The notes under the pieces: generated by a model
Told to the model about the DNA's origin: nothing
Seen by the model: only the letters and a program-made list of their open reading frames with translations
The model's database searches: none
In this document: positions 23,668 through 35,213 of the stretch, piece by piece
Layout of the letters: each line of letters opens with the position of its first letter
How positions within the stretch are numbered: the first letter of the stretch is position 1
Program-made: the position numbers and the translations under genes
Assembly (NCBI GenBank): GCA_022702705.1
Contig: CM040430.1
Coordinates: forward strand, 76,449,239-76,513,238
Reading direction: 5' to 3'
DNA from: Papilionanthe hookeriana x Papilionanthe teres
Taxonomy: Eukaryota > Streptophyta > Magnoliopsida > Asparagales > Orchidaceae
DNA length: 64,000 nucleotides

Positions 23668-25245
23668 AGTTTTCTATCGAGTCACACAATTAAATGCAAG
23701 TATACGCATCACTCAAGTAATACAAGGCTCTAGTGGAGTCCTGGATATCGATTCTACAGGGAGGCAATTAATTTTATGGTGTAGCACAGAAATCACTTCT
23801 CGAATTACAACACAATTGCAGTAATTATAATTCTTAAAATAGAGACAAACAGTTGTAGTTATTAATTCTAACAAAGTACGTTCTTTCCTTCTAGTAAGTT
23901 AAACTAACACAAGACTAAAGTTATAACAAAGTTCAGTTGCAACAAAGAATCTTCCTCCTCTCCAATTATAATATGATGATTTTTGTGACAAATCAGTGAT
24001 GCAAATGTATTGTGCCAAATAGGAGCATTGCTATTCTTTACCATTTTCCAAGCACATAAAGAACATTGGCTAATCCTAAGTTCAGTCCCCAAATTTGTGG
24101 TTAGGCTGGGAGGATACTGCCTCTCACTCCAGAGCTCCCACTTCCCTTCCCCTGAAGGCTAACTCTTGCTTTGGTTTCCAAACCCTAGGACCAAATTTAA
24201 GATTTCAGCCTGTCACTCTGAAATCTCCAATTCTATACCCATCAAAGTATATTTCTCTATTTATTTGCACTGAACCTCTATGAACTTCGTCACTCATTCA
24301 TGGACATTGAATGTGACTTTCATTTTTGTTGTGGAACTCATAATCCTTTCGGAACATATGTTTCCTAACAAGTTTTAACAATTTAATTGGCCAGATCAAA
24401 AAATAAATGAAGTACGAAGTGAAAAGGTCATCACAAATTCTCCATAAAAAATCCGTGCATCATTTTCATATCACAACATCAACACATCACATGAAAAGAA
24501 GGAAGACAAAGAAATCTACTAAAGGCTCATGAGGAAAAGAAGACAAAACATGGATTTCATATATAAATCAACATCATACAAATAGAGTAAAGAAAAGAAA
24601 CATTATATCAAACTCTTCCCCAAGTGAATCTCAAGGAATTCCTTTGACTCCTCTTCTTTCTTCACAATAACACACAATTCTCTTTTTAGATAAGTAAGGA
24701 AGAAAAAATCTCTCACTTTCCCTCTCCTCCTACACTCTTTAGAAGAGAACACACAAACCCTAGATTTCCTAAAAAATGGAAAGAAACACTCACTCTTCAC
24801 TCTCCCAACTCTAAACTCTCTCCCCCCTCACTAAATTTGGCTCTAAAGTAGTTTAAATCCGGCCATAACTGATTTCCCAAGAGTTTCTTCAATCATCCCT
24901 CCAAAATCCAGCCAAATACATTGAATCTAGTTTGAATTTGGGATAGGGCGCGGTTCGACACAGGATAGGGCGCCGTTCGACACTATTTTCCACCTTTTGG
25001 ATCCACAGTTTCTATAAATTGGTGCAGTCTAGTGCTAGTGACAACGCCGTTCGATGCTAGTTTAATAAAATATAATTTTGTCCCATTTTGCTAATAATTT
25101 GCTCATTTTCTCTTCCTTTTACTCCAAAGGCCTAAAATCATTGTACCTGCATGAAATTATGAAAAATACATTTCTTTAAAGTGTAATATCATCAAAAACA
25201 AGTATGAAATGAACATTAAAAAGCTATCAAATTTTCAGTGGATTA
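23570..25245 (-). repeat. Left (3') LTR of the Athila element
   Basis: About 1.68 kb. It aligns with 35140-36461 over most of its length, and with the solo LTR at 42126-43931 at family level. It contains a (TA)n tract at 23597-23661 and the U5-like phrase GTATACGCATCACTCAAG. The left end is placed at TGAT (23570) by analogy with the solo LTR; 23674 is an alternative because GTTTT precedes it there. Confidence 0.82.
23597..23661. repeat. (TA)n microsatellite in the Athila LTR
   Basis: About 32 TA dinucleotides near the outer end of the left LTR. Confidence 0.97.
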
Positions 25246-25260
25246 AGATCCCCCAAACTT
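25246..25260 (-). other. Polypurine tract of the Athila element
   Basis: Sense strand reads AAGTTTGGGGGATCT directly before the LTR start, preceded by GAGGACAAGTAA. This is the usual Athila arrangement for plus-strand priming. Confidence 0.85.
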
Positions 25261-26766
25261 AACTATTACTTGTCCTCAAGTAATTTTAGTTAATACATAA
25301 AATAATGATCAACCGCAATGAACTTTCTTTCTAGAATATCATAATTTTGACTTAGATAAGTACAATAGTAAAATTTTTAGGAAGATCTTTGAATAATTCA
25401 AGTAAATTCTGTAGGTGTAAGACTATATAGTAATCAAGTCTAAGATTTCTAGCATTCTATTCATTTCAAAAATGACTGTAGATTGTCCTATTAAGGCACT
25501 TAAAAGAATTATATGAAAAGAAGTTTATGAGAACAGTACTAGTAAAGATGCTAATCCATACATATAAGTTCAGGAAAGTAATTAAGTTATTCCCTTTAGG
25601 TAGATCCAAGTGAAGCCAATTTTTGATTAGGCATCTCCTCAAATTTCTCCTCACTTTTCTTTCTTTTATTTTTCTTCTTTTCTTCTTTCTTTTTTTTTTT
25701 CTTTTGTTTTTTGATTTTTTTCAATGAGGATTACTGTATCTAGATAGCCTTTAATAATTTTGAACTTCACCCATCTCACCCTAAATTTGAAACTTAGCAC
25801 AATCATTTTCCTTATAGGCATTTCTTTAGCTTATTATTGATTCATCATAGAGTCTCAATCCTTTCCTTTCACATAAAGTTTTAGGATTCTTAATACTCCA
25901 AACATACAGTTTTTCTTATTTTGAATAGTTGACTATAGTCATATTCTCTTATACCAAATATCTTGGCCTACAAAATTACTTTTCGTTACCAAATACTTTC
26001 ATTCAATTTCACAAAATACTTAAATAAAATCAAAATATAGTTATTTAAAATTGAGTTTTATCACAAGAAATCATGTTAATAATTTTGAAAATACTTTTAA
26101 ATGAAACAATTAATAGTTAATATTTTCCCTCCCCAAACTTAAATTTTTAAATATAAATATAATTAACATGGGAAGAAAGAAAAGATATAAACATATATAA
26201 CTCATACCTCAATATGTTGGGCTTTTCATACCTTTGAGTTTGGCAGGTTTTTCTTCATAAATTAGAACCGTAGGCCTGAAATAATTAAGAGCATTTTTAT
26301 ACACAAATATGGGTCAGAAATTTGCAAGGGAAGAAGTTTAAAATCATAAAACATCAACCATGCACACAACATTAACATCCAACTGCTACTATCAGAGATT
26401 AAAATAACAGACTAAACCACATGCAAACTCCACTATCACATAACATTCATCACAATTTTATATAAAGTTTGCTACAAACACAACCAAATACAAATTACAT
26501 CACAGATACAAATCAGAGAGAGTCTCAGGTACATCACAAATACAAAATACAATAAAAAATAAAAATCACATGAACTACCAATCATCATCTGCAGGAGCTC
26601 CACCATCATCAGGTTCATCAGGCTAGTATGGAGTGTACTCAGGGTATGCAGGAAATATAGCACTATTGTCTCCTCTGAAAAATATCATATGTTCATCATG
26701 ATAAGCTATCTCATATTCTCGCCACCGCACTTGATAATCATCATTTATCTTATTCCTTGTTTCTAG
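25261..26766. other. 3' untranslated region of the Athila element
   Basis: AT-rich, without coding signal. The ORFs at 25466-25654 and 26472-26663 are not recognisable proteins. Confidence 0.5.
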
Positions 26767-27670
26767 TCATTCTACTCTGGTGTTCCACCTTTCTAACTGA
26801 TCCATAGCATCATGCAGAGTAGGTTCCCTAGATGTAGACGGTCTCTCATGACTAGAAGAAGCTTCATCGACTTTCTTACTCCATTTCCATCCTACATGGG
26901 CTTCATAAGTTTTCAGATTTAGTTTACTAATGGCCTTCAGGGGATGGACTACCTCATCATTATCTTCAGTTGCTACACCTGGCTGAATACACAAGGCATG
27001 AATAAGGGTAGGGTGTCTTAGTCCACCTGTAGTCTCTCCTTTTAAACTTGTCAAAATACTCTTATGAATAATGGCCCCAATATTGATATTCTTCATGTTG
27101 TAAATACAACAATTCAGAACAGCTCTGTCTACAGTAACCTCACTGTGATGGCTGGTAGGTAGAAGTCTTGCAAAAATGAAATAATGTCAGGCTTTCGATA
27201 CAAGATTCAAAGTAGAAAGGGGGAAATTAACTTTTTATTTCTATTTAATCTTCCATTCCCCTTTTCGTCAGTCAAATAGTTCATATTCATATCCAATACT
27301 TCATTAGTAACAGGAAAATTTTTGTATTCACATAAGAGGGTTCTCTCAACTGATAAAATACATTGATGTGCGCTGGAGTAAATTCAACCATTTATCCTCT
27401 AACAAGGATATATTCGCTCTCAGAATAATATAAATTTGTATAAAACTCTTTCAAAATCCTCAGCATAGCTTCAGCAGTAAAACAATAGAAAATTTCTCAT
27501 TGACGATTTGCAATAAGTTCTTCAATTATACCTCCAAGATTTTTAAAGGTTTTTTCTTGGATACACTTCTTATTTGCTAAGAAATGTACTGAAGCGGGAA
27601 TAAGCCTTGAAATTCACAAATTTACTCTCATCGAAATCAAATTTCTCTTCCTCTTAGCCATTCTTGGAGC
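26767..27670 (-). pseudogene. Athila third ORF, copy B (putative plant transposon protein domain)
   Basis: Sense translation in changing frames gives RRDE-like N-terminal text, ILKEFYTNLYYSESEYILVRG, FTPAHINVFY, then AWHYFIFARLLPTSHHSEVT and INIGAIIHKSILTSLKG with HPTLIHALC. These are the ordered blocks of the 'putative plant transposon protein' family found downstream of pol in Athila and related elements. At least three frameshifts separate them. The C-terminal 109 residues remain open (27096-26767). Function is unknown; env-like roles have been proposed for third ORFs of Athila, but I see no convincing membrane segment here. It parallels the copy at 28769-29683 and is more decayed. Confidence 0.78.
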
Positions 27671-28007
27671 AATTTGTCTAAAAAGACTCCAAGGTAAATT
27701 TAAATAGATAAGAACTCCAATACCATGAAAAATCTCCAAATTTTCTCTAAAAACCTCAAAATTCAAATCTTTCTAATGTAGAAGATTTTCACGGTCAAAA
27801 TCAAAAAAATTTAGGTTAAAGTGTAGCTCTTACCAAGAGAAGATGAAATTCAAACTTTTCCAGCCACGAAATCACTTCAAATCCAAATGTAAGTGAGCCC
27901 TAGGTATGAAAATGGGCCTTGGCTGGAGGTAGAAGACGATGGTTTGGGCAAAAATGGCAAGTACCAGGGTTAAATCTCGAAATTTTAGAGTTTAAGGCCT
28001 TTTTCTA

Positions 28008-28050
28008 GTCGAGCGCGGTCCAGCGCTGGTGACAGAGCTGTTTGACGCTA
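28008..28050 (-). repeat. GC-rich element motif upstream of third ORF copy B
   Basis: Plus strand AGCGCTGGTGACAGAGCTG followed by TTTGACGCTA. Related copies are at 25025-25060, 29755-29790 and 36243-36276. Confidence 0.75.
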
Positions 28051-28768
28051 TATTCTGCTCTTATTGCCAAACTCTTTGTCTTTTGGTGTGGTCCGTACGG
28101 GCTTCTGACTTTCTTTTGCAATTTCGATCTTTTCAAGCCCGCTCTGACGTCTAATTAGTCCAATTAAGCATTTAATAACATACTAAAGCCATGGAAAATG
28201 ATATTTCTAAACACAAATAATACAAAACATCACTTTGATATACAAAATCCAAATTACAAACACATACAAATAACACTAAACGCTATATATCGTTAAGCCA
28301 TAAAATTTTAAAATGCAGCATCGCTCACAACCACAATACATTAACGCTAAAACCTAATCAAGAAAGCAAGTCCAAATATAATATCCAAGAAAAGAAAAGC
28401 AATCAGTTCAAATACATAAATAAAGAAATACAATAATTAAGTCTTCATTCTTCCTTAGAACTATCATCAACTCTTAAATCTCCAATTGATTGAACGTGAA
28501 TGAACAGATTGTAGAATGAACGAAACAGGAATTCTTCAGTAGAATCCTCCTCAATCCAACCTTACCTTTTCATCATACGTATCAGACTTCCTTCAAGGTA
28601 CCCAAAATGATCAAAGTGTTCATTTAGTCTCCAATCTAGATGGCCAAAGAAGTCAGATAGATTGTTGATTACATTCATCAGGTGTTGCACTTCCTTCTCC
28701 AATTTCTTAATTTTCTTCAAGTTGATATGTGAACTTTCAGGAAAGTAAGGAGGAATAGGTGTCGAACT

Positions 28769-29683
28769 CTAAGATGGTTGATCTTCAATGATACTCATGT
28801 CATTCATATCACCAACTGTCTGGTTAGTATGTTCATTTGTTGAGTCTATAGACTTCCAAAGTAGAAGTTTTCTTTCCCAGTTCTCATATGACACTTGTGA
28901 TTGACTGCAGAGGAGAAATATGGTGGAAGGATGTCCAAGCCCATAATTTGATCCATGAACAATCAATCCCAAAACAGATTTAACAATTATAGAATCAACA
29001 TCAATAGGCATCCCCATTTGAATACAATAGTTTAATATAGCACATTCCGTAGTTACTTTACTGATTTTCATAGTTGGGAGCAACATTGCACATATAAAAT
29101 AATATAAGTGCTTCGACGTAGGATTTAACCGTGTATTCGAAAAACTTACATACATGTTATCTCTTATCTCCCATTCATCACTTTCATCCGTCAAATATCT
29201 GTATATATCATTCATGTTGTCCTTTGTTAGGGCAAAGTTTAAATAATGGCAGATCGGCACATTCTCAATCCTGTATAAATCATTAATCTTTGCAGGAGTA
29301 AATGTGACAAACATACCTCGCACATAGACAGACCTTTGGTTGATTCCATGAAGATTTGCATAAAACTCCTTCACAACGTGGACAACTACGGCGGTAGTAA
29401 TATAACATAACACTGCCTAGCGTCTCTGAATAATGATTTCATCAATTCGAGTAGTAGGAGAATTCGTACCTCGATTCACAAAGCCTCGCTCTTTAATCAA
29501 CCTCATCTTTGAGATATTCTTGTTGAATAGACGTTGCGCTTCGAAACTGATGAACTTTCTACGGTTGAAAACTTGAAATCTTGAATTTTCTATCGAGTCA
29601 GAATCCATTTGGACGAGATTTGAGATCTTCCTTTTCGTTCCTCTGGTAGTTCCTGCTTCTAGGGGCAGTTTTTGGGAGTTCAA
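28769..29683 (-). pseudogene. Athila third ORF, copy A (putative plant transposon protein domain)
   Basis: Two abutting frames. 29683-29417 (88 residues) starts MNSQKLPLEAGTTRGTKRK and holds a basic region and KFISFEAQRLFNKN. 29413-28769 (214 residues) holds VVKEFYANLHG, VYVRGMFVTFTPAKINDLY, HLYYFICAMLLPTMKIS and IVKSVLGLIVHGSNYGLGHPS. The order and spacing match the 'putative plant transposon protein' family. A frame break between the pieces and a missing join make it a pseudogene, but it is much better preserved than copy B. It lies directly downstream of the integrase, as in Athila. Function is not established. Confidence 0.82.
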
Positions 29684-29744
29684 GTGGAAGAATTGCCGCC
29701 TAGAACCATCAAAACTTGAATTTAAAGATGAGAAACTGTTTTCT

Positions 29745-29795
29745 GAACATCGGCACGCTCCGACGCTGATAACAGTGTCGTTCGATGCTAATTCA
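29745..29795 (-). repeat. GC-rich element motif upstream of third ORF copy A
   Basis: Plus strand GACGCTGATAACAGTGTCG followed by TTCGATGCTA. It is the same motif as in the LTRs and upstream of copy B, about 60-100 bp before the start of the ORF. Confidence 0.75.
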
Positions 29796-29974
29796 TTCCA
29801 AACTTCGATTCAATTCATTTCTTTAGTGTTGTTAATGATATTTAAGGAAGGTTAGGACTTAATTAAGTAACAAACAAACACAAATAACACATCATTCAAG
29901 CAAACACTCAATAATTGTGGGTTACCTCCCACAAAGTGCTTGGTTTAACTTCGTCAGCCCGACATAAATTCAAG

Positions 29975-31011
29975 TTATTCAGGTTGATCCAACATTAAAA
30001 CCTCTTTAAAATTAGATCTATTGCCTTCAAAATATGGTTTTAATTTTTGTCCATTAACTTTGAATATTCTTTTAGATTTAGGGTCTTCGATAGTCACAGC
30101 TCCAAATTGATAGATTTTTACGACAGTGAAAGGACTAGTCCATCTAGATTTCAGTTTCTCAGGAAATAATTTCAATCTTGTATTGTATAGTAAAACTTTT
30201 TGTCCTGATTCAAATTCCTTTTTAACAATCTTCTGATCATACCATATTTTTCTTCTCTCCTTGTATATTCTATCATTATTATATGATTCATTTCTGTTTT
30301 CTTCGATTTCATTCAATTGCAATAGTCTTTTCTCACCAGCATCTTTCAAATTAAAGGTCAATTTCTTTATCGCCCAATATGCTTTATATTCTAATTCAAC
30401 TGGAAAGTGACAAGTCTTTCCAAAGATTAATCTGTAAGAGGACATTCCTATAGGAGTTTTATAAGCAGTTCTGTATGCCCATAAAGCAGTGTCTAATCTA
30501 GCAGACCAATCTAATTTCTTAGGATTAATTACTTTCTCCAAAATTCGTTTAATTTCATGATTAGATGCCTCTGCTAAGCCATTAGTTTGGGATGATAAGT
30601 TGTAGAGATTATATGCACAATATTATATTTTTCCACCAATCTTTGAATCAGATTATTCATAAAATGGGATCCTCCATCAGTGATGATTACTCTAGGCATT
30701 CCATATCTTGTAAAATTATTTTTCATTAAAAACCTCGAAAAAATTTTAGCATCACACTAAGGTAAAGCTATTGCCTCAATCCATTTTGATACATAATCAA
30801 TAGCAATCATTTTATATATATTTATAAATGAAGGTATAAATGGTCCCATAAAATCTAATCCCCAAGCATAAAAAATTTCAACTTCCAAAGTAAAATTAAG
30901 AGGCATTTTATTTCTTCTAGATATATTACCTATTCTCTGACATTGATCATAAGTTTTGATAAATCTATAAATATCTCTAAAAATAGTATGCCAATAAAAT
31001 CCATATTGCAA
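29975..31011 (-). pseudogene. Athila integrase
   Basis: N-terminal zinc-binding and core: TYDQCQRIGNISRRNKMPLN, then LDFMGPF with the first catalytic Asp and IDYVSKWIEA (ORF 31011-30757). Sense frames across 30760-30560 give IITDGGSHF, with the second Asp, then TYHPKLMA and a region equivalent to EASNHEIKRIL; stops and a frameshift lie between. The C-terminal part (30541-29975, 188 residues) has LDWSARLDTALWAYRTAYKT, FGKTCHFPVELE, and RLKLFPEKLKSRWTSPFTV as in gypsy integrase C-termini. Catalytic residues are present, but the frame is broken in at least two places. Confidence 0.92.
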
Positions 31012-31071
31012 AATCTTATGCGCAGTTCTATCAATTCTGAAATGTCCTCCAAATTCAGAATTATGACCTTC

Positions 31072-31917
31072 TCAAATAATTCTTTCAGTTTCTTCATAAG
31101 ACACACATCTCCTAATATGAAGATCTTTACATTGCTTATACAGATAAAGATCGTCCCAAAAATAAAATTTAACATCATGTTTAAATTTTTTCCATTGTTG
31201 CATTGTTAATTCAGGTGGTAAAATATTACTAACGATGTAGTTTATAATATCAGCATACCACGATAAATTTCTTTCAATAATATTATATAACTGCTCATCA
31301 GAAAAAGTTTCTATGATTTCCCTTTCAAATTCATCCAAATTAGGCTGTTCAAGTCTTGATAAATGATCAACTATTTGATTATTGGTCCATTTTCTATTAA
31401 CGATCTCAAAATCAAATTCTTGCATTAAAAGTATCCTTCAAATCAGTCTTGGTTTAGCATACTTCTTTTGCATTAAATATTTAATAACAGAATGATCAGT
31501 ATGCACTATACATTTAGCTCCAATTAAGTAAGATCTAAATTTTTCAAAAGCATAAACGATAACTAATAACTCTCTTTCTGTAGTGGTGTAATTAATTTGA
31601 GCATCAGTAAGAGTCTTACTAGCATAGTATATAACTTTAGACATTTTTTCGTGCCTTTGCCATAAAACCACTCCAATAGAATAATCATTAGCTTCACACA
31701 TTAATTCAAATGGTTTCTCCCAGTCAGGTGAAACTATTATAGGGGCAGCGATTAATTTTTCCTTTAATAGATCAAAAGCTTTTAAGCATTCATCGTTAAA
31801 ATCAAACTTCTTATCTTTTTCCAAAAGTTGGTATAGAGGCTTAGTAATTTTTGAAAAGTCTTTAATATATCGCCTGTAGAATCCTACATGTCCTAAAAAG
31901 CTTCTTACCCCTCTCAC
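31072..31917 (-). pseudogene. Athila RNase H and connection region
   Basis: The ORF at 31917-31438 begins RGVRSFLGHVGFYRRYIKDFSKITKPL (quoted blocks RSFLGHVGFYRRYI and DFSKITKPL), the RT thumb to RNase H junction. It continues with APIIVSPDWEKPFELMCEAN (the Asp of the usual CDAS is Glu here), VIYYASKTL, and HTDHSVIKYLMQKK. The ORF at 31425-31072 has MQEFDFEIVNRKW and VDHLSRLE, the typical connection, then DDLYLYKQCKDLHIRRCV. A frame break separates the two parts. Confidence 0.92.
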
Positions 31918-32058
31918 AGTTGTTGGAGGTGGTCATTTTTCTATAATTTGAATCTTCGAATGATCTACTTCCATGTCATATTCAAATATTTTATGCCCAA
32001 GCACAATTTCTCATGCAACCATAAATTGACATTTTTCTCAGTTTAGGACTAAATTTAT

Positions 32059-32905
32059 TCATTCACATACCTCTAAAACTTCTTCTAAGTTGCATAAGCA
32101 TGTATCAAATGAATCTCCAAATACTGAGAAATTATCCATAAACACTTCTATTTCATCGTCTATTAATTTGCTAAATATGGACATCATACATCTTTGAAAT
32201 GTTACAGGTGCATTACATAATCCAAAAGACATTCTTCTAAAAGTAAAAGTTTCATAAGGCCTAGTAAATGTAGTCTTCTCTAGATCCTTAAAAGTAATAG
32301 GTATTTGGTGATAACCGGTATATCCATCCAAAAAGCAATAATACTTGTGTCCAACAAGTCTGTCTAGCATTTGGTCTAAAAAAGGTAAAGGGAAGTGATC
32401 TTTTATGGTGGCAGCGTTTAATTTTCTATAATTAATAAATATCCGCCAACCAGTGACTTGTCTTATCAGTATAATTTCATTTCGTTCATTTACGTCAACA
32501 GTCACTCCTCCTTTCTTAGGAACACATTGAATTGGGCTTACTGAAACACTATCAGAAATTGGATATATAATTCCAGCATCTAATCACTTTAAAATATCTT
32601 TTTTAACCACTTCTTTCATTATTAGGTTCGGTCTCCTTTGTGGATCAACTCTAGATTTCTGTTGTTCGTTTAACAAAATTATGTCCATAGACTGATTCCT
32701 TTAATATCTACTATGGACCAATCAAAAGCCTTTTTGTATCTTTTTAAGGTGTCCAGTAATTTTTGTTCTTGATATTCATTTAAATCCGAAGACACAATGA
32801 CTGGTAAGGTAGATAATTCTCCTAAAAACATATACTTTAAATAATTAGAGAGAATTTTTAGCTCAAGCTCAGGGCATTTAATGATGGATGGAATTAAACT
32901 TTTAT
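32059..32905 (-). pseudogene. Athila reverse transcriptase
   Basis: Upstream of the long ORF, sense frames give WSIVDIKGIS, KEVVKKDIL and LDAGIIYPISDS. The ORF at 32505-32059 has TGWRIFINYRKLNAATIKDH, HFPLPFLDQMLDRL, YYCFLDGYTGYHQIPI, FGLCNAPVTFQRCM and VFMDNFSVFG. The last block is the YxDD active site, normally FMDDFSV in Athila. The second Asp is Asn (codon at 32131-32133 reads AAT), a G-to-A change that should abolish catalysis. Stops upstream confirm that the gene is dead. Confidence 0.93.
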
Positions 32906-32906
32906 C

Positions 32907-33698
32907 TCAATTTTCTATAGTATCCAATCTTTCAAATCTTTCCCGAACAAACTCTAACTTTTCATTCTTCATATCATTCAAATCATCTTCACTTTCACTT
33001 TCATTTTCATCCTCACATTCCAAATTTTCTTCAAATACTTCTTTAAAGTGATCTTCTCTCAAATAATCGCAGATTTCCATTCGAAAGCACTCATCATCTT
33101 TTTTAGTTGAAGGGTATTTCATAAATTTCAAAATATTAAAAGTTACCTCTTGATCATTAACTCTTATAGTTAATTCTCCTTTTTGAACATCAATCATAAC
33201 TCTCCTAGTAGCAAGGAATGGTCTTCCCAAAATAATTGAAATTTCTTTATCTTTCTTCATATCTAATACAATAAAGTCTACAAGAAAGATAAATTTATCC
33301 ACCTTCACTAATAAATCTTCCACAACTCTTTTAGGATAAATGATAGAGCGATCAGCCAATTGAAGAGTCACAGATGTAGGTGAAATTTCTCCTATTCCTA
33401 ATCTTTTGAAAGTTGATAAAGACATAAGATTAATACTAGCTCCAAGATCACATAAAGCTCTTACAAAAAATTTCTCACATATAGCACATGGGATAGTGAA
33501 ACTACCAGAGTCTTTAAGTTTTTCAGGAAGCTTCTTATGAATAATTACACTACACTCACCGCTAAGTGCAACAGTCTCGTGGTTTTTTAACTTTCTTTTC
33601 TTTTTAAGAATATCCTTCATAAAATTTGCATAATCAAGCATCTGCTCTAAGGCTTCAACAAAGGGAATATTAACCTTTAATTTCTTAAGGATTTCCAA
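32907..33698 (-). pseudogene. Athila aspartic protease region
   Basis: A 263-residue open frame. Key blocks: IPFVEALEQMLDYANFMKDI, GSFTIPCAICEKFFVRALCD, LGASINLMSLSTFKRL and ISIILGRPFLATRRVMIDV. The catalytic motif CDLGASINLM replaces the DTG/DSG of other retropepsins, as is usual in Athila. The C-terminus is acidic (ECEDENESESEDD), again typical. The frame differs from gag (33677-34303), so the gag-pro fusion is broken near 33690. Confidence 0.92.
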
Positions 33699-35213
33699 AA
33701 CTTTGTAAATCTATTATCCTTTTTCTTTTTTGTTAATCTTTGAGGAAAATGAGGAGGTGATTTTTCAACAGTTATCTTCATTGGTTCAATCAGATATTCG
33801 TCTGGATATATCCTATGAGAACATTTCTCAATGTTCATTTCCTCTCTTTCAACTTCAACTTCTTTTTGAACTCTTATTTCAAATTTTTTTCCACTCCTTA
33901 ATTGAATAGCCTTAATTTGCTCTTTGTTTTGATCTTTTGGGCTGATCTCAACATTGCTAGGAAGATTTCTAGAAGGTCTATTATTAAACGCAGTAAAAAT
34001 ATGTCCCAATTGATTCTCAATGTTCTTCATCGCAACATTTTGAGCTTGAATTTGATTACCCATATTCAGAATCATTTCTTCAGTAGACAACTTCTTTTCC
34101 TTAAATTGGTGGTTACTATTAAAACCAGGAGGATAATAAGGTTTATAATTGGTATTTCCTTGGTTGTTCGGATTTCTAACTGGATTCATAGAATTGTTTC
34201 CCCATTGTGGGTTAACAAAAACATTAGTATTACTCCATTTGAAGTTTGGTTGATTCCTCCAACTAAGATTATAATTATTCAAATAAGGATTATTGACTTT
34301 CATAAGGTGTTTGAGAGTATATCATCTGTCCTGATGAATTTTCTTCCAACACTAGGGGTGTTGGAGAATAATTCATTTCATATTGATCTATTTTCTTAGA
34401 AAGTGCAGCAATTTGAGAGACTATCATAATTATTACATCAAAATCATGAAATTATTAGTAGATACTCTCTTAGGATTTACCCGCTCAAAGGGCCATTGAA
34501 AATTATTAGTAGCCATCTCTTCAATTAACGAATATGCTTCATTAAAAGGTTTTGACATTAATGATCCACCAGCAGCAACATCGATAATCGATCTCAAAGA
34601 TCCCACTAATCCATTATAAAATATTTAAATTATTAACCAGTCTGGTAAAGCATGATGCGGGCACTTTCTCATAAGATCTTTGAATCTTTCTCAAGCTTCA
34701 TATATGGAATCTCCATTAAACTGACTAAAAGTTGTGATACCATTCCTCAACTTAGCAGTTTTTGAAGGAGGGAAATATTTTGACAGAAACTTTTGTGAAA
34801 GTTCTCACCAAGTTCTGATAGATCCAGTGCTAACAAATTTAACCACACCTTAGTCTTATCCCTTAATGAAAAAGGAAAAAGTCTAGGCCTAACAGCATCG
34901 TTTGACACTCCATCGTATTTTAAGGTAGCACATAGTCTAGAAAACTAGCGAGATGTAAGTTAGGATCTTCATTAGGAGTTCCTCTAAAGTGATTATTCTG
35001 TACCATTTGGATAATAGCAGGTTTAAGCTCAAATGAATTAGCAACAACATTGGGGTTTTGGATAGTTAAGTGAAATTCATCTGTTGTGGGATCAGCATAA
35101 TCTCTTAAAGGTTTTGGTATATTTTCATTTTGATTGTTTAAGTTGTAATAAAGTTCAGTTATAAGAAAGAATCTTCCTCCTCTCCAATTATAATATGATG
35201 ATTTTTGTGACAT
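33677..35213 (-). pseudogene. Athila gag
   Basis: The N-terminal block is at 35213-34920: RDYADPTTDEFHLTIQNPNV, SFELKPAIIQMVQNNHFRGT and PNEDPNLHLASFLDYV, the conserved start of Athila gag. Between about 34900 and 34310, sense frames give pieces resembling the capsid core, with several stops. The C-terminal block (34303-33677) has NPYLNNYNLSWRNQPNFKW, YPPGFNSNHQ and IQLRSGKKFE. The initiating residues at 35213 lie in LTR-derived sequence, because a deletion has fused gag to the LTR. The true start and leader are lost. Confidence 0.9.
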
